Part shown: piece after piece, positions 26,716 through 34,027 of the stretch | How the letters are laid out: every line of letters starts with the position of its first letter | Position numbering within the stretch: the first letter of the stretch is position 1 | Source: Nocardiopsis sp. MG754419 | Lineage (GTDB): Bacteria; Actinomycetota; Actinomycetes; Streptosporangiales; Streptosporangiaceae | Reading direction: 5' to 3' | Assembly: GCF_018207095.1 (NCBI RefSeq) | Contig: NZ_QOCZ01000008.1 | Coordinates: 1 to 64,000, forward strand | Length of the DNA: 64,000 bases | Position numbers and translations under genes: made by a program | The notes under the pieces: model-generated | Databases searched by the model: none | What the model saw: the letters and a program-made list of their open reading frames with translations, nothing else | Told to the model about the DNA's origin: nothing

Positions 26716-27837
26716 GTGACGCACGCCGGAGCGGTGGCCCTGACCCGCATCGTCGAACTCGAACTGGTGCGTCTGCGGCCGTCACTGGCGGGGCGGGGCG
26801 CGGGCGGCGCCGCCCCGGTCCTGGTCCGGGTCTGCGACGGCGAGGTGAGCGGTTGGGGAGAGATCCCGAGTGTCACCCCGGACCGCTGGGACGCCCTGGC
26901 GGAGGTCTTCGCCCCCGCCCTGCTCGGGCACTCCTGGCGCCGGCCGACCGAGGTGGTCGACGCCTTCGCCGATCTCCCCTGGGACCCGGCCCTGGTGGGA
27001 GCGCTGGACACCGCCTGCTGGGACCTGTGGAGCCGGCAGCGCTCGACCCCGTTGGCGCACGCCCTGGGCGGATCGCGCACCGCGCTCACCGCGGGTGTGA
27101 CCCTGGCCCGGCAGGTGACGCTGGAGTCGGTGGTGACCGAGGTGAACCGTCAGGTGGGTGCGGGGTTCCGACGCATCCGGCTGGAGGTCGAACCGGGCTG
27201 GGACTCCGACGTGGTCCGCGCGGTGCAGGGCAGTTTCCCCTTCCTGGTGCTCCAGGTCGACGCGGGAGGCCGGTACTCCGAGTCCCCCGAGGATCTCGAC
27301 GCGCTTCGGGCCCTGGACGCCACCGGCCTGGTGGCCATCGAGGATCCGTTCGCCCCCGATGACCTGGGCGCGTACGCCCGTTTGACCTCCGAACTGCGCA
27401 CCCCGGTGGCCCTGCACCGGTCGCTCACCTCGTTGGAGGACCTCGGGGAGGCGATCCGGGCCGAGGCCGCGGGCGCGGTGAACATCGACCCGTCCCGGTT
27501 GGGCGGACTCACGGCGGCGCGACGCGCGGTGGACCTGGCGGTGGACGCGGGTTGGCAGGTGTGGTGCGGCTCCTCGGCACGCACCGGCGTGGGCCGGGCG
27601 GCGACGGTGGCGCTGGCGTCACTGGCCGGCGCGACCCTGCCGGTGGAGATGCCCGGCGCGGGTGCGCGCGGACGTGATCTGGTCGTCCCGCCGGTGCGTG
27701 CGCACGATGGTGTGGTCCCGGTGCCGTTGACCGAGAGCGGGCTGGGGCACGAACCGGATCCGACGGCCCTGCCGGGCTCGACCGCGCGGACGCTGCTGCT
27801 GGACGCTCCGCGCACGACCGGCCCGGGCGGTCACTGA
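26716..27837 (+). CDS. O-succinylbenzoate synthase-like enolase-superfamily protein, probably inactive
   Basis: The 373-aa protein has the MenC/N-succinylamino-acid racemase layout: capping domain, VGALDTACWDLWSR near residue 94, barrel strands, and VWCGSSARTGVGRAA near 283. Compared with the family consensus the catalytic set is broken. The Lys-x-Lys acid/base pair is Arg155-Leu-Glu157 (IRLEVEPGWD), the opposing Lys is Asp258 (VNIDPSRLGG), and the third metal ligand is His234 (VALHRSL, normally Asp-Glu). Asp182 and Glu209 remain. It therefore cannot work by the standard mechanism. The GTG start at 26716 has AGGTGGA 5 nt upstream. The menaquinone role implied by the family name is not supported. 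Confidence 0.78.
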   Translation: MTHAGAVALTRIVELELVRLRPSLAGRGAGGAAPVLVRVCDGEVSGWGEIPSVTPDRWDALAEVFAPALLGHSWRRPTEVVDAFADLPWDPALVGALDTACWDLWSRQRSTPLAHALGGSRTALTAGVTLARQVTLESVVTEVNRQVGAGFRRIRLEVEPGWDSDVVRAVQGSFPFLVLQVDAGGRYSESPEDLDALRALDATGLVAIEDPFAPDDLGAYARLTSELRTPVALHRSLTSLEDLGEAIRAEAAGAVNIDPSRLGGLTAARRAVDLAVDAGWQVWCGSSARTGVGRAATVALASLAGATLPVEMPGAGARGRDLVVPPVRAHDGVVPVPLTESGLGHEPDPTALPGSTARTLLLDAPRTTGPGGH

Positions 27838-27858
27838 ACGCGGGGCGCCCCGAACGAC

Positions 27859-27884
27859 TTTAACCGAACGCCGTTAGGTAGAGT
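27859..27884 (+). promoter_or_regulatory. Probable promoter/operator of the MaoC gene
   Basis: TAGAGT (27879-27884) is a good -10 box. Just upstream TTTAACCGAACGCCGTTAGG is a partial inverted repeat (TAAC...GTTA) resembling TetR-type fatty-acid regulator sites. The half-sites are imperfect, so the call is tentative. Confidence 0.4.
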
Positions 27885-27944
27885 GGCGCACACCACAGGG
27901 GATCCGGCGGACGGGTCCGGCCCCGCACGGAACGTGGAGGCGTG

Positions 27945-28400
27945 GTGCGCGTTTTCGCCGACATCGACGAGGTCATCGCCGCCCAGGGAGAACGACTGGG
28001 CCGCACCGACTGGGTCACCATCGACCAGAGCCGCATCGACCGGTTCGCCGACGCGACCGAGGACCACCAGTGGATCCACCTGGACGCGGAACGGGCCGCC
28101 GAGGGCCCCTTCGGCGCCACCATCGCGCACGGCTTCCTCTCGCTGTCCCTCCTGGCGCACTTCTCCCAACAGACCTTCAGGCTCACCGAGAAGCCCCGGA
28201 TGTCCATCAACTACGGGCTCAACAAGGTCCGCTTCCTGCAGCCCGTCGTCGTCGGCTCGCGTGTGCGGGACGCCGTGGAACTCCTGAAGGTCGACACGAC
28301 CCCCAAGGGCCACCTCGTCTCCACCCGGCACACGGTGGAGATCGAGGGCACGGAGCGCCCCGCACTGGTCGCCGAGAGTCTGGGCCTCTGGGTGCCCTGA
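27945..28400 (+). CDS. MaoC-family (R)-specific enoyl-CoA hydratase
   Basis: This hot-dog fold hydratase of 151 aa adds water to trans-2-enoyl-CoA. The hydratase 2 motif is intact: FADATEDHQWIH with Asp and His, followed by GPFGATIAHGFLSLSLL. NYGLNKVRFLQPVVVGSRVR is the typical next block. The start could be GTG 27942 or 27945; 27945 leaves 4 nt after GGAGG and is preferred. It is a single gene that ends 7 bp from the convergent glycosyltransferase. It may serve fatty-acid or polyketide-type acyl-CoA metabolism. Confidence 0.9.
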   Translation: MRVFADIDEVIAAQGERLGRTDWVTIDQSRIDRFADATEDHQWIHLDAERAAEGPFGATIAHGFLSLSLLAHFSQQTFRLTEKPRMSINYGLNKVRFLQPVVVGSRVRDAVELLKVDTTPKGHLVSTRHTVEIEGTERPALVAESLGLWVP

Positions 28401-28407
28401 CCCCGGT

Positions 28408-30096
28408 TCAGCGCGCGAAGCGCCGCAGCACCCGGCGGGCCAGGCTCGGGGTGAACCAGCGCAGCTTGCGTTCGGCGCGTTCGGCCCTCCGGCGCATCCG
28501 GTCACTGCGCGCGGTGGCCTGCTCCAGCCGGCTGCGGAGCCGCTCCACCGACTCCTCCTGGCCGTTGACCCCGGTCCGCCCCTCCAGTTCGGCCTCCTCC
28601 GGCCCGAGCGAGGCGACGATGCCGGTCGCGGGGGTCCAGTGGATCCCGAACACCTCCTCGACCAGCCGGTCCAGCTCCTGGTCCCGGGCCTGCGGGTCCA
28701 GCCGTCGCGCACGCTCGAAGGCGGCGACCCGCTCCAGTCGGAGCACGCCCTCACCCGCCGTGAGCGCACCGGGCAGCGGCGCGCACAGCAGACCGGCACC
28801 GGAATCGTCGCAGGCCCGGACCAACGCGGCGAGCGCGTCCGGCGTGGGCGGCGGGCCCGCCTCCATGTACAGGCGGAACGGGACCCGCGGGTCGGTCTCC
28901 GGCACCGACTCCACGAACCGCACCCGCGGATCGCCCCGGAAGGTCTCGTGCGACAGGCGCAGGTCGAGGTACTCCTCCTCCAGGGGCGGTCGACGGTCGT
29001 TGTGCAGGCGCGACCACGGGCCCACCATCCACAGCCGCAGGTCCGGGGTGGAGCCGCAGAGCAGCGCCCCCGCGGTGGCGTCGACCTCCTCCAGGGTGCG
29101 TTCGGCCACGTCCAGCACGACGTCGACCAGGGGGACCTCCCACTGACGCTCCGGACGCTTGCGACGCAGGTGGAAGTCGGGCACCCGGTTGGCGACGAAC
29201 GGCATCCGGTAGCGCGTGCCGACGTCCCGCTGTTCCTGCATCTGCGAGCGACCCAGGTGCCAACTGCTGGTGTCCAGGTCGGGCACGAACACCGCGCCGC
29301 GTTGCGCCAGCCGGTGCCCGAACTCGCTGTCACCGCCCAGGACCAACTCAGGGTCCATGCCGCCGGCCGCGTCGTACAGACCGCGGTGCAATGACCCGGT
29401 GGCGCCCACGTAGACCTTGAAACCCTCGTGTCCCGCCGCACGCAGCAGGTCGGTGCGGTCGATGAACCGTTCGACCCAGTGCGGATCGGCGGAGTCCCGG
29501 TCGAACAGCGTGTCGGCCCGCCCCCCGGCGACCTCCTCGTACACGTACTCGGGGACCATGGCGGCGGGGTCGAAGTCGACGAACAGCTTGTGGCCCAGCA
29601 CGACCGCGTAGTCGGCCTGGTGGTGCCAGCGCATCTGCGACTCGACGTGCTCGCGGTGGACGAGCATGTCGGCGTCCAACCGGAAGACGACCTGCCCCGA
29701 GGAGACCGCGACACCGGTGTTCACGGCGTGCGCCGAGCCCCAACCGCCCTCGGCGGACGGAACGATCCGCGTGTTCTCCGGACGGACTCGCGGCAGGGTG
29801 AGCGGCTCGGGACTGCCGTCGTCCACGACGATCACCTCCGTGAGGTGCGCCGGGTAACTCTGCGCCGCCAGCGACGCCAACACCAGGGCCAGCTTGTCCG
29901 CGCCTTCGTGCGCCGGGATGACCACGCTCACCGACAACGTCGGCGTCCACTCCCCCAGGTCGGGGACGCGCAGCGCGGTGTAGTCGTTGCGGTGGATCCG
30001 CGGCTGCTCGGGGGACCCGGGGCGTGGTGGGGCGTCCCCGGCCACCGTGGCCCTTTGGGCGTCGTCGTGCGCGGAGGTGTTGTCTGCGGTGGTCAA
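28408..30096 (-). CDS. Family 2 glycosyltransferase, module copy 1 (short partner)
   Basis: This cytoplasmic GT-A enzyme has 562 aa. After a 60-residue disordered N-terminus comes a GT2 domain: SVVIPAHEGADKL, VIVVDDGSPEP, the nucleotide/metal motif RLDADML (DxD variant), and a galactosyltransferase-type end, LGGDSEFGHRLAQRG then SSWHLGRSQM. Residues about 290-500 form a second region of unknown type. The C-terminus is a basic coiled coil ending RKLRWFTPSLARRVLRRFAR, a likely membrane-contact tail. The start is TTG at 30096, overlapping the partner stop (TTGA), with GGAGG upstream. It is a tandem paralogue of 32354-34027; the GT2 domain is nearly identical between copies. Confidence 0.85.
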   Translation of the reverse strand: MTTADNTSAHDDAQRATVAGDAPPRPGSPEQPRIHRNDYTALRVPDLGEWTPTLSVSVVIPAHEGADKLALVLASLAAQSYPAHLTEVIVVDDGSPEPLTLPRVRPENTRIVPSAEGGWGSAHAVNTGVAVSSGQVVFRLDADMLVHREHVESQMRWHHQADYAVVLGHKLFVDFDPAAMVPEYVYEEVAGGRADTLFDRDSADPHWVERFIDRTDLLRAAGHEGFKVYVGATGSLHRGLYDAAGGMDPELVLGGDSEFGHRLAQRGAVFVPDLDTSSWHLGRSQMQEQRDVGTRYRMPFVANRVPDFHLRRKRPERQWEVPLVDVVLDVAERTLEEVDATAGALLCGSTPDLRLWMVGPWSRLHNDRRPPLEEEYLDLRLSHETFRGDPRVRFVESVPETDPRVPFRLYMEAGPPPTPDALAALVRACDDSGAGLLCAPLPGALTAGEGVLRLERVAAFERARRLDPQARDQELDRLVEEVFGIHWTPATGIVASLGPEEAELEGRTGVNGQEESVERLRSRLEQATARSDRMRRRAERAERKLRWFTPSLARRVLRRFAR

Positions 30097-32204
30097 CGGT
30101 GGCCTCCCGTGGTGGTCGATGACGTCGTCGGGTCGGGCGCGCCCTCGACACGGGTGCGCATCGGTCCCGTGGCGTCGAGCGGTGTGGCGGTTCGGGCGCC
30201 TTCCGTGGGATCGGCGCCGCCGCCCAGAGGCTCCGGGGAGCCCTCCAGGAGGGCACTGGGTCGCCATCCGGACCACTGCCTGCTGTTGCGGCGCAGGAAG
30301 TAGCCCATGTCGGCACCCCAGGTGTGGCCCTGTCCCGCCCGTCGCAGCAGGTAGCCGAGGCCGTGGGTGCGGTAGATGCGTCCCCCGTTGCGCCGCACGG
30401 CGAGCAGCAGTTGGCTGTCGATCGCACGGGGCAGCGGACGGAACCCACCGACCGCGGTGAACACCGACCGGTCGATGACGATCGTGCTGCCCACCACGTC
30501 CGGCGACGGCTTCTCGGTCTGGTAGCTCCGCCACACGGTCACGTCCAGCTCCTGGAGGTAGACCAGATCCTGGGTGATGCCGACCAGATCGGCCGAAGAG
30601 TAGTGGCGGGCCATGATCATGTCGGCGAGGTGGTCGGGGCCGTACCAGTCGTCGTCGTCCCACTTGGCGATCACGGTGCCCGAGGCGCGGTCGGCGGCGT
30701 CGTTGAGGACCGCGCCGAACACCTGGTCACCGGGGGCCTCGTGGACGGTGACCGGGACCCCCGTCACGGCGAAGTCGCGCAGGGCCGCCCGCACCTCGGG
30801 CAGGTCGGCGCCGAACCCGTGCAGTGCCAGGACCAGCTCGAAGCGGACGCCGCGCTGACGGGCGATCTGGGCCAGGGCGAACCCCACCAGTTCCGGGCGA
30901 CGGGTACAGAGCATGACCGTGACCAGGGGGTCGGGCGGCAACGGCACACCGGCGCGGGTGGCCAGGGCGCGCCACCGGACCGACTGGGCGTGGGTACCGA
31001 ACGCGGCGCGGCGCAGCCGGACGCTGTGCTCCTCCCGCGTGAGCGGGTCGGCGAGGTCCCGCTCCTCCACCGCGGTGAGCAGGGCGACGAGCCTCTCACC
31101 GAGGTCGGCCGCCCACACCGGAACGGGGCCGCCGACCAGGGGAACGCCGGCGGCGGCCAGGGCGGCCACCGCGCGCACCGCGGCGAGCGGCCCGGAGTGT
31201 CCGGTCCAGTCGACCCGGATCCCGCGCAGGTAGCGGATCCGACCGATGTCGAGGTCGGTGACGGTGCCGTCCTCGGGGAGGGTGCACAGGACCTTCTCCC
31301 CCTCGAGGATGACGGCCCGCTCACCGTGGGCGGTGAGGTCGCCCATGGGCCCGACGGCCTTCTTGGTGAACCCGATGGGGTTGACGGTGTACTCGTCGAT
31401 GGGCGGCACCCGATGGGGGTCGGCCTCACCGTGTCGTGGTGGGACGGTGCGGGACAGCGAGGACCAGGAGCGGGCCGTGGTGGTGGGGGTGTCCAGGTGG
31501 GGGACGACGGGGTCCTCCCACGAGGGGAGACCGACGTCGTCGGTGCGCAGGGTGAGGTCGGCCACGGGCGAGACCCGGCGCAGCGGGACGGGACCGGTGG
31601 CGCTCACACCGGTCGAGGCGACGTCACCGGGACGCCACAATGCGCCTTCGTGCCCGTGGAGACCGACCAGGGGCACGGGGCGACGGCCACGACGTCCCCC
31701 GCGTACGCCGTACAGAACGCAGTCCAGGGCCTGGGCCGTCTCGACCGAGTTGGGGAAGAAGAGTTCGCACACCCAGCCGCGTTGGCCCATCCGGCGCACA
31801 CGGGCCTCGAGGAGGTCGTTCCACTCGTCGATACCGGGAGGCGACGGCAGGAGAGGCCCCTGGTGGCCCGGGGTGTCGACGACCGCGACGAGCAGGTGCA
31901 CGGTGTTCGGCAGGGCGGTGGCGGTGGTCAGCACCCGGTGCAGGTCGGTGACGCTGGCGGCCACCACCGCGACCAGCCCGGCGGTCGCGGTCCCCGTCTC
32001 CGTCTCGTGCCCGACGTCGTCGGCGCCCTCCACCAGCACCGGGTCACCCGACCGGTGGGCGTCCAGATCGATCAGGCGGTCGCCGGGGCGCAGTCGCAAC
32101 GCGGCCAGTTCGCGCCTGGTCGTCACCGGGTCTCCGGTGTGGCACAGGACGGCGGGTTCGTCACCGCGGATACGGAGGGCCTGACGTACGACTGAGGTGA
32201 TCAT
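30093..32204 (-). CDS. Large glycosyltransferase with unknown N-terminal domain, module copy 1
   Basis: This protein has 703 aa. Residues 1 to about 430 are an unrecognised region with GWVCELFFPNSVE and DWTGHSGPLAAVRAVA conserved in the second copy. Residues about 445-650 are a GT2 domain: VTVMLCTRRPELV at the start, then the strong acidic motif AKWDDDDWYGPDH, and GGFRPLPRAIDSQLL. A low-complexity Thr/Gly tail follows. No transmembrane helix is visible. The ATG at 32204 opens with MITSVVRQALRIRGDEPAVLCH, shared with copy 2. It is first in its two-gene operon. The donor and acceptor sugars are unknown. Confidence 0.82.
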   Translation of the reverse strand: MITSVVRQALRIRGDEPAVLCHTGDPVTTRRELAALRLRPGDRLIDLDAHRSGDPVLVEGADDVGHETETGTATAGLVAVVAASVTDLHRVLTTATALPNTVHLLVAVVDTPGHQGPLLPSPPGIDEWNDLLEARVRRMGQRGWVCELFFPNSVETAQALDCVLYGVRGGRRGRRPVPLVGLHGHEGALWRPGDVASTGVSATGPVPLRRVSPVADLTLRTDDVGLPSWEDPVVPHLDTPTTTARSWSSLSRTVPPRHGEADPHRVPPIDEYTVNPIGFTKKAVGPMGDLTAHGERAVILEGEKVLCTLPEDGTVTDLDIGRIRYLRGIRVDWTGHSGPLAAVRAVAALAAAGVPLVGGPVPVWAADLGERLVALLTAVEERDLADPLTREEHSVRLRRAAFGTHAQSVRWRALATRAGVPLPPDPLVTVMLCTRRPELVGFALAQIARQRGVRFELVLALHGFGADLPEVRAALRDFAVTGVPVTVHEAPGDQVFGAVLNDAADRASGTVIAKWDDDDWYGPDHLADMIMARHYSSADLVGITQDLVYLQELDVTVWRSYQTEKPSPDVVGSTIVIDRSVFTAVGGFRPLPRAIDSQLLLAVRRNGGRIYRTHGLGYLLRRAGQGHTWGADMGYFLRRNSRQWSGWRPSALLEGSPEPLGGGADPTEGARTATPLDATGPMRTRVEGAPDPTTSSTTTGGHR

Positions 32205-32353
32205 CGGGCAACCTTGGGCGTGGTGGGCGGGTGGAAACCGCAACGAAGCGTCCTACCCAGCGTCCCACAATGATCACTTTAAGTAACTTTCGTGAGCGGG
32301 TGTGTCGCCGCTCACCAGGGCGGGCACGGCCGGCGTGCCCGCCCTGTCCGGGT
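32205..32353. promoter_or_regulatory. Junction between the two glycosyltransferase modules
   Basis: Two tandem perfect hairpins end module 2. The first is 32316-32346 (13-bp stem, 5-nt loop) and the second is 32292-32315 (8-bp stem). They are followed by an AT-rich stretch at 32268-32292 that likely contains the promoter of module 1. The two modules are therefore probably separate transcripts. No gene is present here. Confidence 0.6.
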
Positions 32354-34027
32354 TCAGCGCGCGATGCGGCGCAGCACCCTGCGCCCCAGTCCGGGGGTGA
32401 ACCAGCGCAGCTTGCGCTCGGCCCGCCGGGCACGAGCCCGCATCCGGTCGGCCTCGGTGAGCGCCTTGTCCAGGCGCTGTTGGAGCACCTCCGGGCGCGG
32501 GGCGGTCTCGTCCTCGACCTCACCGGTCGCGACGAACCGCTCTCCGGGCATCCAGTGCGTGCCGTGGGTCTGCTCCACCACCCGGTCCAGGTCCGTGCCC
32601 TCGACCCCGGGGTCCAGGTGGCGGGCGCGGACGTAGGCGGCGACGCGCTCCAGACGCAGCAGCCCCTCCCCCGCCCGCGTGGCGCCGGGCAGCGGCGCGC
32701 ACAGCAGCCCGACGCCCTGCTTGTCGATCTCCTTGACCAGGTCGACCACGGCCGTGTCGGTCGGGGTGGGTCCCGCGTTCAGGTGGAGACGGAACGGGAC
32801 GCGCGGGTCGGTCTCCGGCGCCGACTCCACGAACCGCACCCGCGGGTCGCCCCGGAAGGTCTCGTGGGTCAGACGGGGTTCGAGCAGTGCGTCGTCCAGC
32901 GGCGCACGACGCTCGTCGTTCAGGCGCGACCACGGGCCCACCAGCCACAGCCGCAGGTCCGGGGTGGAGCCGCAGAGCAGCGCCGAGGCGGTGGCGTCGA
33001 CCTCCTCCAGGGTGTGGTCGGTGGTGTCCAGGACCACGTCGGCGAAGGGGACCTCCCACTGGCGGTCCGGACGCTTGCGGCGAAGGTGGAAGTCGGGCAC
33101 GCGGTTGGACACGTACGGCATCCGGTAGCGGGTCCCGGCGTCGCGACGGGTCTGCATCTGGGAGCGGCCCAGGTGCCAGCTACTGGTGTCCAGGTCGGGC
33201 ACGAACACGGCACCGCGCTGGCCGACCCGGTAGGCGAACTCGGTGTCGCCGCCCAGGACCAGCGCCGGGTCGAGCCCGCCCGCGGCGTCGTACAGGTCAC
33301 GGTGCAGCGATCCGGTGGCGCCGATGAACACCTTGTAGGCCAGGCGTCCCGCGGTGCGCAGCCGGTCGTGCCGGTTGATCAGGCGTTCCACCCAGTGCGG
33401 GTCGGCCGTGTCCCGGTCGAAGAGCGTGTCGGACCGACCCCCGGCGACCTCGTCGCGCACGTACTCGGGGGTCATCGCGGCGGGGTCGAAGTCGACGAAC
33501 AGCTTGTGGCCGAGGGAGACCCCGTAGTCGATGAGGTGGTGCAGGCGCATCTGCGACTCGACGTGCTCGCGGTAGACGAGCATGTCGGCGTCCAACCGCA
33601 GGATCACCTGACCCGAGGAGACCGCGACCCCGGTGTTCACCGCGTGCGCCGAACCCCAACCCCCGGGTGCCGACGGGATGATCCGGGTGTTCTCCGGACG
33701 CACCGGAGGAAGGGTGAGCGGCTCCGGACTGGCGTCGTCCACGACGATCACCTCCGTGAGGTGCGCCGGATAGCTCTGCGCCGCCAGCGACGCCAACACC
33801 AGAGCGAGTTTGTCCGCCCCTCCGTGCGCCGGGATGACCACGCTCACCGACAACGTCGGCGTCCACTCCCCCGAGCGCGGCAGGGTGAGCACGGAGTGGT
33901 CGTTGCGGTGGATCCGGGGTTGTTCGGAGAAGTCCACCTGCCCGCGGGGCAGCGGCGAGACCGCGCCGGCCGGTGTCGGGGCCGTCTCCGTGGTCGGGAC
34001 GACGGTGTGCTCTTCTGTACTGGTCAA
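32354..34027 (-). CDS. Family 2 glycosyltransferase, module copy 2 (short partner)
   Basis: This is the paralogue of 28408-30096, 557 aa, with the same order of elements: disordered N-terminus, SVVIPAHGGADKL, VIVVDDASPEP, RLDADML, LGGDTEFAYRVGQRG, SSWHLGRSQM, second region, and basic C-terminal tail RKLRWFTPGLGRRVLRRIAR. The coding DNA of 33737-33874 is almost the same as 29820-29957, while the C-terminal half has diverged more. The start is TTG at 34027, overlapping the partner's stop codon (TTGA), the same arrangement as in copy 1. It ends at tandem hairpins. Confidence 0.85.
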   Translation of the reverse strand: MTSTEEHTVVPTTETAPTPAGAVSPLPRGQVDFSEQPRIHRNDHSVLTLPRSGEWTPTLSVSVVIPAHGGADKLALVLASLAAQSYPAHLTEVIVVDDASPEPLTLPPVRPENTRIIPSAPGGWGSAHAVNTGVAVSSGQVILRLDADMLVYREHVESQMRLHHLIDYGVSLGHKLFVDFDPAAMTPEYVRDEVAGGRSDTLFDRDTADPHWVERLINRHDRLRTAGRLAYKVFIGATGSLHRDLYDAAGGLDPALVLGGDTEFAYRVGQRGAVFVPDLDTSSWHLGRSQMQTRRDAGTRYRMPYVSNRVPDFHLRRKRPDRQWEVPFADVVLDTTDHTLEEVDATASALLCGSTPDLRLWLVGPWSRLNDERRAPLDDALLEPRLTHETFRGDPRVRFVESAPETDPRVPFRLHLNAGPTPTDTAVVDLVKEIDKQGVGLLCAPLPGATRAGEGLLRLERVAAYVRARHLDPGVEGTDLDRVVEQTHGTHWMPGERFVATGEVEDETAPRPEVLQQRLDKALTEADRMRARARRAERKLRWFTPGLGRRVLRRIAR

